64,000 nucleotides of DNA from Cycas panzhihuaensis (taxonomy: Eukaryota > Cycadophyta): NCBI GenBank assembly GCA_023213395.1, contig CM041465.1, forward strand, positions 17,484,001 through 17,548,000, read 5' to 3'. Below, piece after piece: positions 35,025 through 47,636 of this stretch; position 1 is the stretch's first letter; every line of letters starts with the position of its first letter. Made by a program: the position numbers and the translations under genes. The notes under the pieces were generated by a model. That model did no database searches. It was not told the DNA's origin and worked only from the letters and a program-made list of their open reading frames with translations.

Positions 35025-36865
35025 TGGAAGCGTGCCTTTGGGGGTCACTAAGAGGCAAGGACACCTAAGACAACACTATAACTATAAAAGGGGCTTAAGG
35101 GTCTTCAAGAGAAGGGACAAGTCACCCATAAAGGGTGTTTGTGCATCAAAACATAGGTTTAAGGAAATACAAATAGTGCACAAGACCTTCCCTTTAGACA
35201 GGCACCTTCTAGGAGCTAGGTTGGGCAAGGGCATCCTTATTTTACCAAGTATCCTAAGAGAGAACTCTCCTATCCTGATGGTGAAATGGAGGAGAGAAGG
35301 GCCCTCTTTTGGGGAAGAGGTGAAGGAGAGAGGATAGGCCTTAATGAAGTAGGAACCTATGGAATAAGTAAAGGAAGTAGTTAGTTGAGAGGTGAGAAGG
35401 GGATTTGGTATGCATGGGCACCAAATCCAAAAGGTGGGGATATTGGAAAGTTATGTTTGAGGTCACCTAAAGGGTATGCCTTTAGGGTTGGGCTAAGTAT
35501 GAGGTTTTTTCAACTATGTTAAGAGTTTAGATGGTGTCTTTTGTCACAGTTATGGGATGAAATGGCATAAAGGTCTAAAATATTAATCCTAAAAGAATGT
35601 AGACTAATAATAACACACACACTCTCTATCTCTCTTCTATCCTCACTCTCTTTTCCTTTATTGAAAGAAGATTGATCTAAGGAAACAAAGGGGGGTGTCA
35701 TGGAGAGAAAGAACACAAGTTATCTATGCAATCGTCCCTAGAAATGCAAGAAAGAAGAGTAATGTTCCCAACCAAATCACACTTTCTTAACTCTACCCCT
35801 ATACTTGTACATGCATGCAAAATACAAAGGGGGTGCAGTAAGCAAAGGGGAGTCCTTTGGTTTCTTCCATAAAAAGAAGGAAGGGAATATACTTATTCGA
35901 ATAGTCTTCTTATATTCATACAAACTGAGAAAGAAGAGCAAGATCTTTATGTGTTTATATAGGATGAAGATGCAAGTATGAGTATGTTCCTTTTATATTT
36001 TCTTTTTGTGAATGCAAATATGTAAATGGAAACCTGCGATTTTCATGCAAACACAAGAAAGTTTCTTTTAGGGAAGAAGGGGGAGGATTGAAGAAGGAAG
36101 GGATATAATAGGATTAGAGAGAGTGCACCAGAAAATAATCAAGTTGGTGAAGTGCTACTCTCTTCTTCTCGCGTTCCCTTCGTTCATTGCCTTGCGCTTT
36201 AAATCATGGTGGATGTTGTGGATGAAGCCATGAGGGGGGGTCCTTACCTTTCCCAAGTATGTTATGAAAAGATAAGAAACTTAAAAGGAAGATTCAATGG
36301 AACATAAATGTAAAAAGATGAGCATAGGTCTTGGTTGTAATGCGATCCTGCTTACTCTAAAAGAGTTGTATTTCTCGTATAGACAAAACCCTTCAACAAC
36401 AAATAGATATATGCATACACACATATATATATACATATATTGATGTGTGTGTATGCCTCACCAAGATAAAGGTAAAGTTTGTTTTATATCTTGAAAGAAA
36501 GAAATAAGATGATACACAATTTCCCCCATGTATAATGATATTTCATAGAACTTTTTAGGGAAAAGAGGGGGGTTTGATAATGAAAAAGAGGGTAGCCTCA
36601 GAATGGCTAACTCCCTTAAGTAGACCACCTCATATATGTGCTTGAATATAGCATGAGCAGGTTAGATAGAAATCAAAAGCTTTAAGTAACTTAAAACAAA
36701 AATAACTTACAAGAAGTACCAAATGATACAAAAGTTGTGAAAGTCGTAAATGTTGCAAATGTTATAAATACTGCAACTTTTGTGAAATATACAAAGAAAA
36801 TGTAAATATTATAAAAAGGGGAAGTATATGGTAGAGATTATATCAAATAGTATATATATGGGTTA
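35025..36865 (-). repeat. G4 5' LTR, interrupted by G2
   Basis: Matches G4's 3' LTR from its 15126 end to about 16930. At 36865 the match stops within the GTATATATATGGGTTA stretch, where G2 starts. The remaining LTR half should lie right of the end of G2, outside the window. Confidence 0.88.
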
Positions 36866-39800
36866 TGTTACCTAGCTATCGAGAATGGACATGGGCAAGA
36901 TGAATCAGGTAAGTGCAAGTATACTTCTATCCCTACCCTTGTTAGTTTTAAAAAAGGTAGGTAGAGGTACTTCACCTATATTGCATGATGATTGACTCAC
37001 TGCACAACCACTATGCATCCATTGCTTAACCACACTACATCTCAACACTTTTTCAGCCTATAATGGTCTAGGGATACATATCCCATGGCACTCCACAACC
37101 CTCCTTCATGTCTCCACAATGTCCCCAAGCACCGTTTGGCTTCCACAACCCACACTACATCACCTGTCAACGCATCATGATTCCTAGCACCTCGCTTAGG
37201 CCTGATCGTCACCTTGCGTTCACTCGTTGTCCTCATGAGGAACCTATTGCCTTAATTCCTTGCTTGTTATGGCCTCCTTACTTCTTACCACTTGGATATA
37301 GTACCATACCCCCCTGGGCCTTAATTTCCCCCTGTTTTAGAGCTTTTGGGCTCGCCTTTCTCTCGTTTTTACTTTGTTTTTGTTGTACTACATTAAACTT
37401 CATGGTACTATTGTAAACTTTATGGTACCACTATGTTTATTACAGAGTAATTGCCAACATCATTTTTTTAAATTGTTTGTGCCTAATTTCACATTTATTA
37501 CAAAATTGCCACATGGTTATGACTTGTCTTTAGCCTAGGCCGAACCCTAATTACTCGAATGAGCTAGGGTTGGGTTTAAAAATCCAAGAAACACCCTCAT
37601 TTGGTCTCTCTCTCGCTTATTTTTCCACTACTTCCTCTAAAAATGCCTTGCAAATAGGACCAAGTCTACTACATTTGCTTCTTAATCACCACTACCTCCT
37701 ACTGACTCCGGACATGCGATTTGCGAAAGCAGTATGGCTAGTCAAGAGAAGATCATGCTCTAAATGCTCCATCAGGTTCTAGATACCTTTCTTGCTCTAG
37801 GTTTCTTCCTACCTCCTAAACCTTTGGGGTTTTCTCCTATAAACCCTATAGGGCTTGCTCATCCATTCAATTTCATAGGTAGATCTACCTCAGATCCTCC
37901 TATAACAAGTACCTCCTGGTCATTCCTTACTTTCTTTCCTTTGAGCAACATAAATACAACTTGCCAATACTTTTTTGCAGCAACTTTTTTCTTTCTCTCT
38001 ATTGCAAATGAGAGCTAAACCCTCCCCTTTTGCCTGTCTTTTCCTTCTTTTGGCTCCTTCCTGGTTTCTTCAAGGAGGCAGTAAGGGAGAGGCACCTACG
38101 AAGCGTGGAAAGAGCTAAAGGTAGGATCCTGCACCTAATGGGCCTTCTCCTTAAGAGTGTGTCCCTTCTCTCCTCACCTCTCCCTTCTCCATACCTCCCT
38201 TGAGTTCCCAAAAGGCTATTGAAAGATAGATCATTGCTAGCAGAAGCATAGGTAGCCCATTGCTATGCTTGCAACTAGCCTAACATGTCCTACACGAGTG
38301 GGGTTTCATCCCCCACTCTATATTCTCTTGTCCCTTGGTTCTAAACTTTTACAAAAGTTATAAAAGTTGTGTGTTGCAACTTCTAGAACATTGACAACAT
38401 TTGTAATATTTCTTACCGTCATTACTTATATTCTTAGAAGCTAGTTTGCATTTGTTCCCCCCTTCATCCTAGTACTTAGGGGCAGCATGGAGTACCTTTG
38501 ATTTGGAGGGTTAGTCATTATGAGGCTAACCACCCTTCCTATCTCTCTCTCCCTCCTTTTCCCATATTGTATACCAAATAACATATGAAGCATAAGGAGT
38601 GATATTGTTGTTGAATATATCTCTTTTAACTAAGATAGTTGCATCCTAACACTTTTAATATTACATATTTGTCCTGCATATGTTTGGTGCCCCCTAGGAA
38701 AGGGCAAACCTAGTTTGGTTACAGGTTTTCCTATTGCACTTGAAGAAAAAGGGGACTTCATCTCAGGTACCTTCCCCCCCTTTAATAGTTACTTTCTTTT
38801 GCTTTGAAAGTTATAATATAGAGTTGTAATCATCTTTACATTTATTTACACTACATTTCCTTTTTGACTTTAGGGGAAGGTAAGGAAGCCTCCTACTTCG
38901 CTGACACTCCTCCCATTGCGCCATCTACAGTTAGGATAAGGGCAAGGATCGTAAGTGTGGTGAGGGTAGTGCCACTTCGGCCACCACATCCTAGGCATGC
39001 CACCCTTTTTCTAGGCTTCTTCTCCTTAATTTTAGCTCCCCTCTTTTGCATTTCATTTTAGCAAAAAATAAAGAAAAATATTGGATTAGATCTCTTACAC
39101 TTCACTTGTTTGTTTTCTTTACAAAGCTCATATAGTAGAGATCTAGTCATTTATATGCATGTGCCCCTCCTATTTCATTGCATCGTCACCCAATAAACTT
39201 GCACTCTTTTACATGAGCTTTGTGCTACATAGCAATCTCTTTGATCTCCCCTTCGTACATCTAAAAAGACAAAGGAGAATGAGGTTGCATGCATAAGTAA
39301 ATGAGAGAGAGAGAGATTTATGCTACTTTTTTGCCTTTAAAAAAGTAATTTCTTTTAAACATAAAGACACAACATTGCCATATACATCACACTCTCACCT
39401 TACATTTCTTTACCATATACTAAACAAAGGCAACCTTTATTATTGATTTGCCACTCCTATGGTCTTCCTTAGGTTTGGCACCATGAGAGCCCCCCTCCCA
39501 AGGTCATTTACTCTCTCTTTCTTGTTTCTCTAAGCTAGACTTCCCTAGTTTGGTCTTTAGGTCAATGTCTAGCTTGTGAAACTAGCCATCTTCTTAACCA
39601 CTCACATTGCAAGCCATCTTAGGCTTACGTGTATGTGTTCTTCCCTTTTTCCTACTAAAGATCATTCCTCTTACAACCCCTTTATATGATGAGCCATGCT
39701 CTCATCTCTTTCCTCCCTCCTTCAGCCATCTAAGGATGGGAGGGTCCTCTTTAAGGTTACTCAGGAAACTGAGGAGATCCCTCTTCTATCCACCACTTTA

Positions 39801-39990
39801 AATCAATGAAGAGTTACCTCAAAGGAGTTTATGTGCCATTTGCGGGTCCCAAACCTATGTTTCGATGCATAGACACCCTTTTTGGGTGATTTCTTTTGCT
39901 TGTCATCATAGGTCCATAGCCACCTAAAACCATTAGTTGTTCGGCTTAATCTCATTCAAGTTTAGTAACCCGCCAAGAGATGCGATTCCA
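36866..39990 (+). repeat. G2 5' LTR (about 3.1 kb)
   Basis: Starts TGTTACCTAGC and ends GATGCGATTCCA, 3125 bp. Ends align with G1, G3 and G4 LTRs, while the middle is the most divergent of the family. The first 50 bases match the LTR starts of G1 and G3 (CTAGCTATCGAGAATGGAC). Short frames inside are not conserved. Confidence 0.87.
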
Positions 39991-39991
39991 T

Positions 39992-40010
39992 TGGTGACCA
40001 TACTGGGGAC
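39992..40010 (+). other. G2 primer-binding site
   Basis: TGGTGACCATACTGGGGAC, one base after the LTR end; one base-class away from G3's site. Confidence 0.82.
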
Positions 40011-40239
40011 CCACCAATAAGGGATTAATCCTCTCTCCCTTATTTTTGGAGCTACCTCCTTGCTGTTAGCTCTCATCGATTTGTTGGGTTGCCCCTAACA
40101 CTTGCCACATTATCTCTTTTCCTTTTAATTTTTAGGGGGAACTTGTATGCGACGATTCTCTTATTACTTGTAATGCCTTCCTCCTTTGTTGGAAGATTCT
40201 TCTTATCATCCCCTTCCTTTGTTGGATTCTAATTCGACC

Positions 40240-41382
40240 ATGGAAGGATTCACTTTAGATTGGGCATATCATGCCTATGCTTTTGAATCTCACAAGACAT
40301 CCACCTCCTTCCAAGGGCCCACCCAAGACTGTGAGGACCCTATCTTTTACCTGGGTGACTAAGAACACCCGCAAGTCCATCACCTCTCCACTCATGAAGT
40401 GGAGGCATCTTCTCCTTTAGAGTTCCACCACCTTAGTGGTGACTCTCACGAGGATCATCTTGTAGGGTTCACCTCATATAAGGACCCTTCCACCTCTTAT
40501 GATCAAGAAGACACCTCCCCCATGGATGTTGTGGAAGCCCTTAACCAGTACTTCCAAGCTACCAGCCTCCAATCATATCCTAAGTGGTTGGATGATATCT
40601 TGTGATGTATTGCACTTCCTTCTTCCATATCTGCTCTATCTCGTCCATCTCGTTCGAGTCCCTTACCTATAATGAGGATGTCCCTCACTTCATCTTCCTC
40701 TCCCTATGGTCGATGTTCCTTAGAGACCACCTAAGGCATGTCCTCTTCACAACTTGGGTTGAGCATATCTCCCTCTAGTCAAACAACTACACCTCCACCA
40801 ACTATAGTATATCCACCTTCTGTTAGATCTAGGGGACCCACATGCACCTCTACTTCTAGCTATGTGGGGCCTACTCCCACATATTTTAGAGCTCAACCTA
40901 GGGATCCTTACCTTTATGTGCCTCTAGGTTATACTTCTTAACGATGGGGGCATGGTAAGGGAAACCCTCTTTCGATCTATAGGGTAGACCCCTTGCACCC
41001 ATATGGGGTCATGCCACCTATGGGTGGCCGATATGGGCAAAACCCAATTCCACACCCCTCTGTGCCATCCTCCTATGTCATCTCTCATATTTCACCTTTG
41101 TAAGAAGGGAAAGCCTCCTTTTAAAGCACCATCTCTTAAGATCCTTTCCAATAAGGGGTGTACCCACAAGGGGGGATAGGTCCCTCATATCCATCTGCTC
41201 CTCTACCAATTCCTTCAAATATGAGATTAGTACCTTCTCATCAAACAGGAGGAGGTCCCTATCCCCTTTCAAACTAAGTCTTCCAAGGAGGACTAGGTCA
41301 ACCTTTCCTACCTCTTCCTCCACCTCTCATTGATCCCATGATCCAACCAAGGGCACGTCCCTTCATGGATTATAGATCAACA
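40240..41382 (+). pseudogene. G2 gag, part 1 (N-terminal half)
   Basis: ATG 40240 gives MEGFTLDWAYHAYAFESHK. The frame is open for long stretches with a few stops (an early TAG near 40360, TGA near 40603). It is rich in Pro, Ser, Tyr and Gly with repeated YGxxPP patterns (DPLHPYGVMPPMGGRYGQN). EDTSPMDVVEALNQYFQA matches G3's VNVVEALNECYHA. It ends at the C2 insertion, directly before the conserved capsid core. The N-terminal half has no recognised domain. Confidence 0.85.
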
Positions 41383-42003
41383 TGTTGGATATTGTGACAA
41401 CAATTATGGGGCTAATATTTTGGCATGTTTTTGGCACAGTTTCCCCATTTAATCTTTATCAGGGGGTTCTAAGGGAAGCCCCATGGGTGTGGAACGCCCC
41501 CAAGGCCGAAGTGCGGGGGTGAGGATAACTCCCAACCTAAAGCATTAGCTATGTAAAGCATATTAAAATATAAAGAGAATCAAGGTCGTTCAATACAAAT
41601 ACCCTAGATTCTATGGTTGAGATTTAGGTCTTGGATGTTCCTCTCATGTAGCCCATTTTAGGGCTTTTCTTATTATGTTGTAATATAATACAATGTACTA
41701 TGATGAGGGTGGCGACTGGTTGTTGTTCCTAAGAGAACTATGTAACCGAGATATACTATTTCTCCATTCTACAACAATAAAGATCGATATCTTTCCTATG
41801 TGGATGTTTTCCTAGCACACTGCTAGGGTTTTACCATGTTATATCAGGTGCATATGTGATGTTTAGCTTTCATTTTCATGTTATTGTATAATCTCTGATT
41901 TTAGAACTTACATGTAATTTTAAGTTTCGATTTCTGTAACTAGTTGTAAGAATGCAATAGATCTTGGTGGTGGTTAAAGGGTTGGGACCTTGTATTCTCA
42001 ACA
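41383..42003 (+). repeat. C2 5' LTR
   Basis: 621 bp, TGTTGGATATTG...TCTCAACA with TGTTG/CAACA inverted ends. Differs from C1-type LTRs by indels and substitutions, so it is a separate subfamily. Confidence 0.94.
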
Positions 42004-42005
42004 AG

Positions 42006-42020
42006 TGGTATCAGAGCCAC
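42006..42020 (+). other. C2 primer-binding site
   Basis: TGGTATCAGAGCCAC, the standard site complementary to the 3' end of initiator Met-tRNA in plant copia elements. Confidence 0.95.
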
Positions 42021-42075
42021 TCTTTTTTCTTACAGTAAGTTTGTGAAGGTTTTGGTGTCAGCTTTTCTACACCAA

Positions 42076-42900
42076 ATGGCGAAACTAGTAGGTGCAAAGT
42101 TCGAGGTGGAGAATTTCAATGGAAAGAATAACTTTGAGTTGTGGAAGCTAAAAGCATATGATATTCTTATACAATGGGGTTTGTACAAAACCCTTGCAGG
42201 AAAATTGAAGAAACCCGCAGGGATGGACGATGATGAATGGGATGATTTAGATAAAAAGGTACTTAGCACAATACGATTGTGCTTGGCGAATGAAGTTTTA
42301 TTTAACATCACAGGGGAGCAGACAACAACAGGATTATGGACCCGGTTGGAAGGCTTGTATATGACCAAATCAGTAATGGATTGAATCTACCTGAAGAGGC
42401 AACTGTACTCATTACGGATAAGGTAAGGTACAAAAATTACTAACCATTTAAATATTTTTAATACTCTTATTTGTCAATTAACTAGTATCGATGTTAAAAT
42501 TGAGGATGAGGATAAGGCTGTTACCATATTATGCTCATTACCTAAATCCTGGGATAATATTGTCACCTCAATTAGTTTTAGCACTACAGATGAATTGGAA
42601 TATGATTCTATTATGAGTGCTTTGCTAATGGAAGAAGTGCAGAGGAAGTCTAGTCTTAAAACCTCCATACCAGAAGCCATGACAGTAAGGGGTAGAATAT
42701 TTGAGAGAGGAAAAAACTCCAGGGATACATCGAGGTCCAAGTCAAAGAGCAAAAAGAGTAAGCTCAGGTGTTGGCATTGTAATAAGACTAGTCACCTTAA
42801 GAAGGATTGTTACAAAAGGAAGGAGTTCTAGAAAAAGGAAGATCTTGCTAAGGAGGCGAATCAGGTGGAGTCAAATCAAGATATAGATGATGATGTCTTG
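42076..42900 (+). pseudogene. C2 gag
   Basis: ATG 42076: MAKLVGAKFEVENFNGKNNF at the N-terminus, a UBN2-type gag (AYDILIQWGLYKTLAGKLKK, NEVLFNITGEQ), open to about 42384, where a TGA follows SVMD. The zinc knuckle at 42769-42810 reads CWHCNKTSHLKKDC: all Cys and His ligands are kept but the conserved Gly before His is Ser. A second stop (TAG) sits at the Gln codon after KEF (42828). Otherwise collinear with C1 gag. Confidence 0.9.
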
Positions 42901-44456
42901 GTTGCTTGTAATGTTTCTCATTATCACCATGGCTGGTTATTAGATTCAGGTGCTTCACACCACATGTGTCCATACAAGAGTTGGTTCTCATCATACCAAC
43001 CTCTTGATGGTGGTGATGTGCTTATGGAAAATGACATTTTTTATAAGACAATGGGTATTGGTAGCATCAGAATTAAGATGTTTGATGGGGTAGTCAGAAC
43101 ATTAACTGAGGTTAGACATGTACCTAATTTGAAAAGGAATCTGATTTCCTTGGGTGAACTAGATTCGAGTGGTTTTAAGCATACAGGTCATGAAGGAGTC
43201 CTAAAGGTATCAAAGGGCACCTTGGTTGTTATGAAAGCCTTAAAGAAACAAAATATTTATATTTTAGTGGGAAGTACAGATGTCATCCAAGCAGCTATAG
43301 CATCAAAGACTGCAGAAGGTCCAATTCAGTTATGGCATCAAAGACTTAGGCACATGAGTGATAAAGGACTTAAAGGGTTGATAAACTGTAAGTTGCTTCC
43401 TAACTTATAACTTTTAGATTTGGATTTCTATAGACATTGTATTTTTAGAAAGCAATATAGACTCAGGTTTAAAGTACAGAGTCACACTAGTAAAGGCGTT
43501 CTAGATTATATACATTTAGATGTATGGGGACCAACCCCTAAAATATCTTGTGGAGGATCATTGTATTATGTCACATTTATAGATGATTACTCCAGGAAGG
43601 TATGGGTCTATTTTTTGAAAAGGAAATCTAAAGTTTTTAGTATGTTTATGCAATTCAAGGCTTTAGTTGAGAACAGTAATGGTAAGATAATCAAATATTT
43701 AAGAACTAGTAATGGAGGTGAGTTCAACTCCTTGGAGTTTGAGAACTATTGTAGAGAAGCTAGGATCGAAGGACACAAGACTACTAGCTATACTCCACAA
43801 AAAAATGGTATTGCTAAGCACATGAATAGGACACTCTTGGAAAGAGTAAGAAGCATGCTAAGTAATGTAGGAGTGGAGCAGGGCTTGTGGGCGTCGCTCA
43901 AACAACTTGCTATCTAGTAAACAGGTCACCATCACTTGCAATAGATTGCAAGATTCCTAAAGAGGTATGGATTAGACATTCATGTAATTATTTAAATTTA
44001 AAAGTTTTTGGTTGTGATACTTATGCTTGGACTGACAAAAGTAAACGTTCAAAGTTAGACCCAAAATCTAAGAGATATATCTTTGTGGGTTATGGTGATA
44101 AGGATGGTTTGAATAGATACAGGTTGTGGGATCCTACTACCCACAAAATCACCATTAACAAAGATGTTATATTTGATGAATCTCCCCTTGTAAAATCAGA
44201 CAGTGTAGAAGTTGAAATAAAACAAGAGCAACAAAATGAACATCAACAGGTCAAGTTTGAAATACAACCATTTGTAGAATCAGAAGAGTATGAAGATCTT
44301 TCTGAAGATAAATTAGCAGCAGATTCACAGGAGTATGTGGACACTCCTCTGCCAATAGTTAGAAGATCTATACGAGTTAGTCATCCACCTGACAGGTACA
44401 AGCCTTATATTTCTATTGCTTTGGTTTCTAATGATGGTGAGCCCATATGTTATTAG
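42901..44456 (+). pseudogene. C2 protease and integrase
   Basis: Protease motif WLLDSGASHHMCPYKSWF near 42931. GAG-pre-integrase follows (EVRHVPNLKRNLISLGELD; LWHQRLRHMSDKGLKG, then DFYRHCIF for the zinc region, where one Cys is replaced). The integrase core has LDVWGP (D), FIDDYSRKVW (D) and RIEGHKTTSYTP with the Glu in place, so the DDE triad is readable. A stop at LPNL(stop) near 43408 and a one-base loss near 43892 split the frame; the C-terminal part (43887-44456) runs to the SHPPDRYKPYISIALVSND linker. Confidence 0.9.
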
Positions 44457-46030
44457 GAAGCAGTAGATGATATCCATGGAGAGAAGTGGATAAGGGCTAT
44501 GCAGGAAGAGATAGATGCTTTGAAGAAAAATAATTTATGGGACTTGGTAGAACTTCCACATGGTAGGAAGACTATTGGTTACAGGTGGGTTTTAAAAAAG
44601 AAAATAGATGTTGATGGAAAGGTTGATAAATATAGGGCAAGACTGGTGGCTAAAGGTTTTTCACAGAAAGCAGGTATTGACTTTCATAAGATCTTTTCAC
44701 CAGTTGTTAAACTTGTTTCAATTCGAGTGATATTAGCATTGGTAGCTTCTCTCGATTTGGAGTTGGAGTAGTTAGATATAAAAATAACTTTTCTACATGG
44801 AGATTTAGATAAGGAGATCTATATGGATCAACCAGAAGGGTTTGTACACAAGATGGCAGGAAAAGACTTGTTTACAGGCTCAGGAAATCATTGTATGGCC
44901 TGAAGTAATCACCCAGGCAATGGTACAAGAAGTTTGATGCATTCATGGAGAGCCAAAATTTCAAAAGAAGTGAGTATGATCATTGTGTTTACTTTAAATT
45001 TATGGATAATGGCTTATTTATTATCTTGGTATTATATGTTGATGACATGCTGGTTGCAAGCAAGAGCATGGAAGAAATCAATAAGCTAAAGGCTCAATTG
45101 GCTAGGACTTTTGATATGAAGGATCTAAGAGCTACAAAATAAATCTTAGGCATGGAGATACACAGAGACAGGAAAAATGGTAAGCTATGATTATCACAGT
45201 AGAAATATGTGGAGAAGGTGCTAACTAGGTTTGGTATAGCAAATGTGAAACCAGTGAGTATCCAATTGGCTTCCCACTTCACGCTTTCTTTGAGTATGAG
45301 TCCTAGTAGTGAAGAAGAAAAGGCTTATATGTCTCATGTGCCTTATGGTAGTGTTGTAGGAAGTTTGATGTGTGCCATGGTATGTACAAGACCTGATATT
45401 TCACATGCAGTCGATGTAGTTAGCAGGTTTATGGAAAATCAAGGAAAGGAATATTAGGCTGTAGTGAAATGGGTGCTTCAGTATTTGAGAGGCATGAGTG
45501 ACTACTGCATCACCTTTGGAGGTACAAGTAATCAGGTTTGTGGATATGTTGATTTAGACTTTGCAGGAGATTTAGACAAAAGAAGGTTTACTTCAGGTTA
45601 TGTTTTTACTCTTGCAAATGGTCTAGTTAGTTGGATGTCAAAATTGTAGAGCACAATTGCACTGTCAACCATAAAAGTTGAATATGTTGCTACAACATAT
45701 GCTTGTAAAGAAGCAATCTAATTACAGGGTCTATTAGTTGAGCTTGGAAGGAGACAGAAAAATGTAAAGGTATTTTGTGACAGTCAAAGTGCCATTTACT
45801 TGGCCCAGAATCTAGCTTATCACAGTAGAACAAAGCATATTACTCTTAACTACCATTTTGTTAGACAGGTTGTAGAAGCAGGTGGAGTGGCACTTGAGAA
45901 GATTCACACCAATTAGAATTATGCTGATATATTCATAAAACTAGTACCATTAGAGAAGTTCAAATAGTGTTTGACTTCTCTTTGCTTGCAGAAAAGATGA
46001 TGAAGGGTCTAGGAAAGGTACTGGGTAATT
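44457..46030 (+). pseudogene. C2 reverse transcriptase and RNase H
   Basis: RT begins with EAVDDIHGEKWIRAMQEEI after a TAG at a Gln codon, then GYRWVLKKKIDVDGKVDKYR, RLVAKGFSQKAGIDFHKIF. A two-base AC duplication near 44845 shifts the frame. The catalytic box LYVDDMLVASKSM (45033-45070) is intact. RNase H shows VKVFCDSQSAIYLAQNLAYH. Stops at SKL(stop), KEAI(stop), KL(stop) and KFK(stop) match Gln or Trp codons in C1 or related copies. Confidence 0.9.
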
Positions 46031-46033
46031 GTT

Positions 46034-46047
46034 GTCAAGGTGGAGAT
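46034..46047 (+). other. C2 polypurine tract
   Basis: GTCAAGGTGGAGAT directly before the 3' LTR, the plus-strand primer for reverse transcription. Confidence 0.85.
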
Positions 46048-46683
46048 TGTTGGATATTGTGACAACAATTATGGGGCTAATATTTTGGTATGTTTTCGAT
46101 GCAGTTTCTCCCCCTAATCTTTCTCGGGGGGTTCCAAGGGGAGCCCCCTTAGGCTGGGGTGTAGGGGAGTGGAATGCCCACAGAGGCTGAGGGGTCTTGG
46201 GGTGTGGATAGCCCCTGAACCAAAAAATTAGTCATGTAAAGCATATTAAAATGTAAAGAGAATCAGGGTTGTTTGATACAAATACCCTAGATTCTACAAT
46301 TGAGGTTTAGGTCTTAGATGTTCCTCTTATGTAGGCAATTTTAGCGCTTTTCTTATTATGTTGTAATGTAATGTAATGTACTATGATGAGGGCAGTGGCT
46401 GGTCGTTGTTCTTGAGATCACTCTGTAATTGAGATGTACTATTTCTCCATTCTACAGCAATAAAGATCGATACCTTTCCTGTGTGGATGTTTCCTTAGCA
46501 TACTGTTAGGATTTTACCATGTTATATCAAGTTATGTGATGTTTAGCTTTCATTTTCAAGTTATTATATAATCTCTGATTTTAGAACTTGCATGTAATTT
46601 TAATTTTTAATTTCTGTAACTAGTTGTAAGAATGCAATAGATCTTGCTAGTGGTTAAAGGATTGGGATCTTGTATTCTCAACA
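46048..46683 (+). repeat. C2 3' LTR
   Basis: 636 bp, TGTTGGATATTG...TCTCAACA, collinear with the 5' LTR. Confidence 0.94.
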
Positions 46684-47636
46684 CAACCCCTCTATCCATT
46701 GAGGTTCTAAGAACCAACTTATTACCTTACCCTCCTGAGGTTCCTAAATTCATTGGGGCCTTATCTCAAGACCCAATAGAGCATGTTAGAGGATTTTCCA
46801 TGGCATGCATCGATTATTGGGCATACAATAATATCCTGATGAAACTCTCTCCACACTCCCTCTAAGGCAATGCCCTCAAATGGTTCTCTCAATTTCTAGT
46901 GCATTCTATCCACTCATTCCAACAACTCGTTGACAAGTTCATCAATTATTTTGACATAGGTCGTCCTTTCAAGAGTGGAATAAAGGCTCTCCTATCTCTT
47001 AAATAAGGTCACAATGAGATGAATTATGACTTTGTGAGATTCTTCCATGATCTTCTCCACTCCACCAAAACAACCTTACTTGGGGAGTTAAAGAGAGATC
47101 TTTTCGTCAATGCCTTATGCCCTAAAGTCCAGGTTGAAGTTCTCAAAATGGGGGTGATGACATGAGATTCAGCCATAGTCAAGTGCTTAGCCCTCGAGGT
47201 AATTGAGATCCAAGTGGGTCTCAAGAAGCCTCTTAAGTCCTCATAATGACATGAGGTACCTCCTCCACCTTGTGAAATAAAAATCCAACAGCTCCCTAGG
47301 TCTTCCTCTCATCTGACAAAAAAGACCTTGGATCCCTTAACCTCCGCTATACGTTCTTGCAAACATAGCATGAAGGAGCTTAAACTCCAAGCCCCTTCAT
47401 CCCTAACTTTACATAAACTAGTTAACCAAGCTTCTCAAGCCACACCCCCCAAGGGTGGTAATACCCAATCTTCTCAAATGAGAAAGCTCGAATCCTCCTC
47501 ATAGAAGAAATGGTATTCCATTCATGGGAAGTGCTTCCACAAGGATTCATAATGTAGGGCCCAACACCCTAGAGACACCCCATAATGTGACTCTTCCCCT
47601 AAATGGGTATCTAAGACCAACTTAGACCAACATGTC
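46684..47636 (+). pseudogene. G2 gag, part 2 (capsid core and finger)
   Basis: Continues gag: EVLRTNLLPYPPEVPKFIGA, EHVRGFSMACIDYWAYNNIL, ALKWFSQFLVHSIHSFQQL, FDIGRPFKSGIKALLSLK and RDLFVNALCPKVQVEVLKM. This is the Retrotrans_gag-type core, which assembles the particle. Near 47510-47560 is KWYSIHGKCFHKDS, the decayed CxxHxxxxHxxxxC finger (first Cys changed to Tyr). It ends at the G3 insertion; the continuation is at 63808. Confidence 0.88.

Larger units (their letters stand above)
15126..36865 (-). mobile_element. G4: Tat-like Ty3/gypsy element with two insertions
   Basis: Minus-strand element spanning 3' LTR (15126-18339), extra RNase H, antisense PMD/coiled-coil gene, integrase, RT-RH, protease, gag, PBS and 5' LTR (35025-36865, cut by G2). 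After removing C1 (26441-31694) and the small solo LTR (32072-32353) it is about 16 kb, the same plan as G3. All open frames are broken. It was inserted in C3 at 15126. Confidence 0.9.
41383..46683 (+). mobile_element. C2: complete copia element, best-preserved coding
   Basis: A 5301-bp element with LTRs 41383-42003 and 46048-46683, PBS, all domains and polypurine tract. Flanks CAACA (41378-41382) and CAACC (46684-46688) form a 5-bp duplication with one mismatch. The host G2 gag frame (DYRST then PLSIEVLRTNL) continues across it. Long open blocks remain, up to 189 codons. It is broken by about a dozen stops and at least two frameshifts. Confidence 0.94.

Noticed and set aside
43405-43425. Stop after LPNL in C2 as a programmed gag-pol break
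   Set aside because: It lies within the integrase zinc region, not between gag and pol, and C1 has the same stop while C3 has a sense codon there; decay or shared ancestry explains it.
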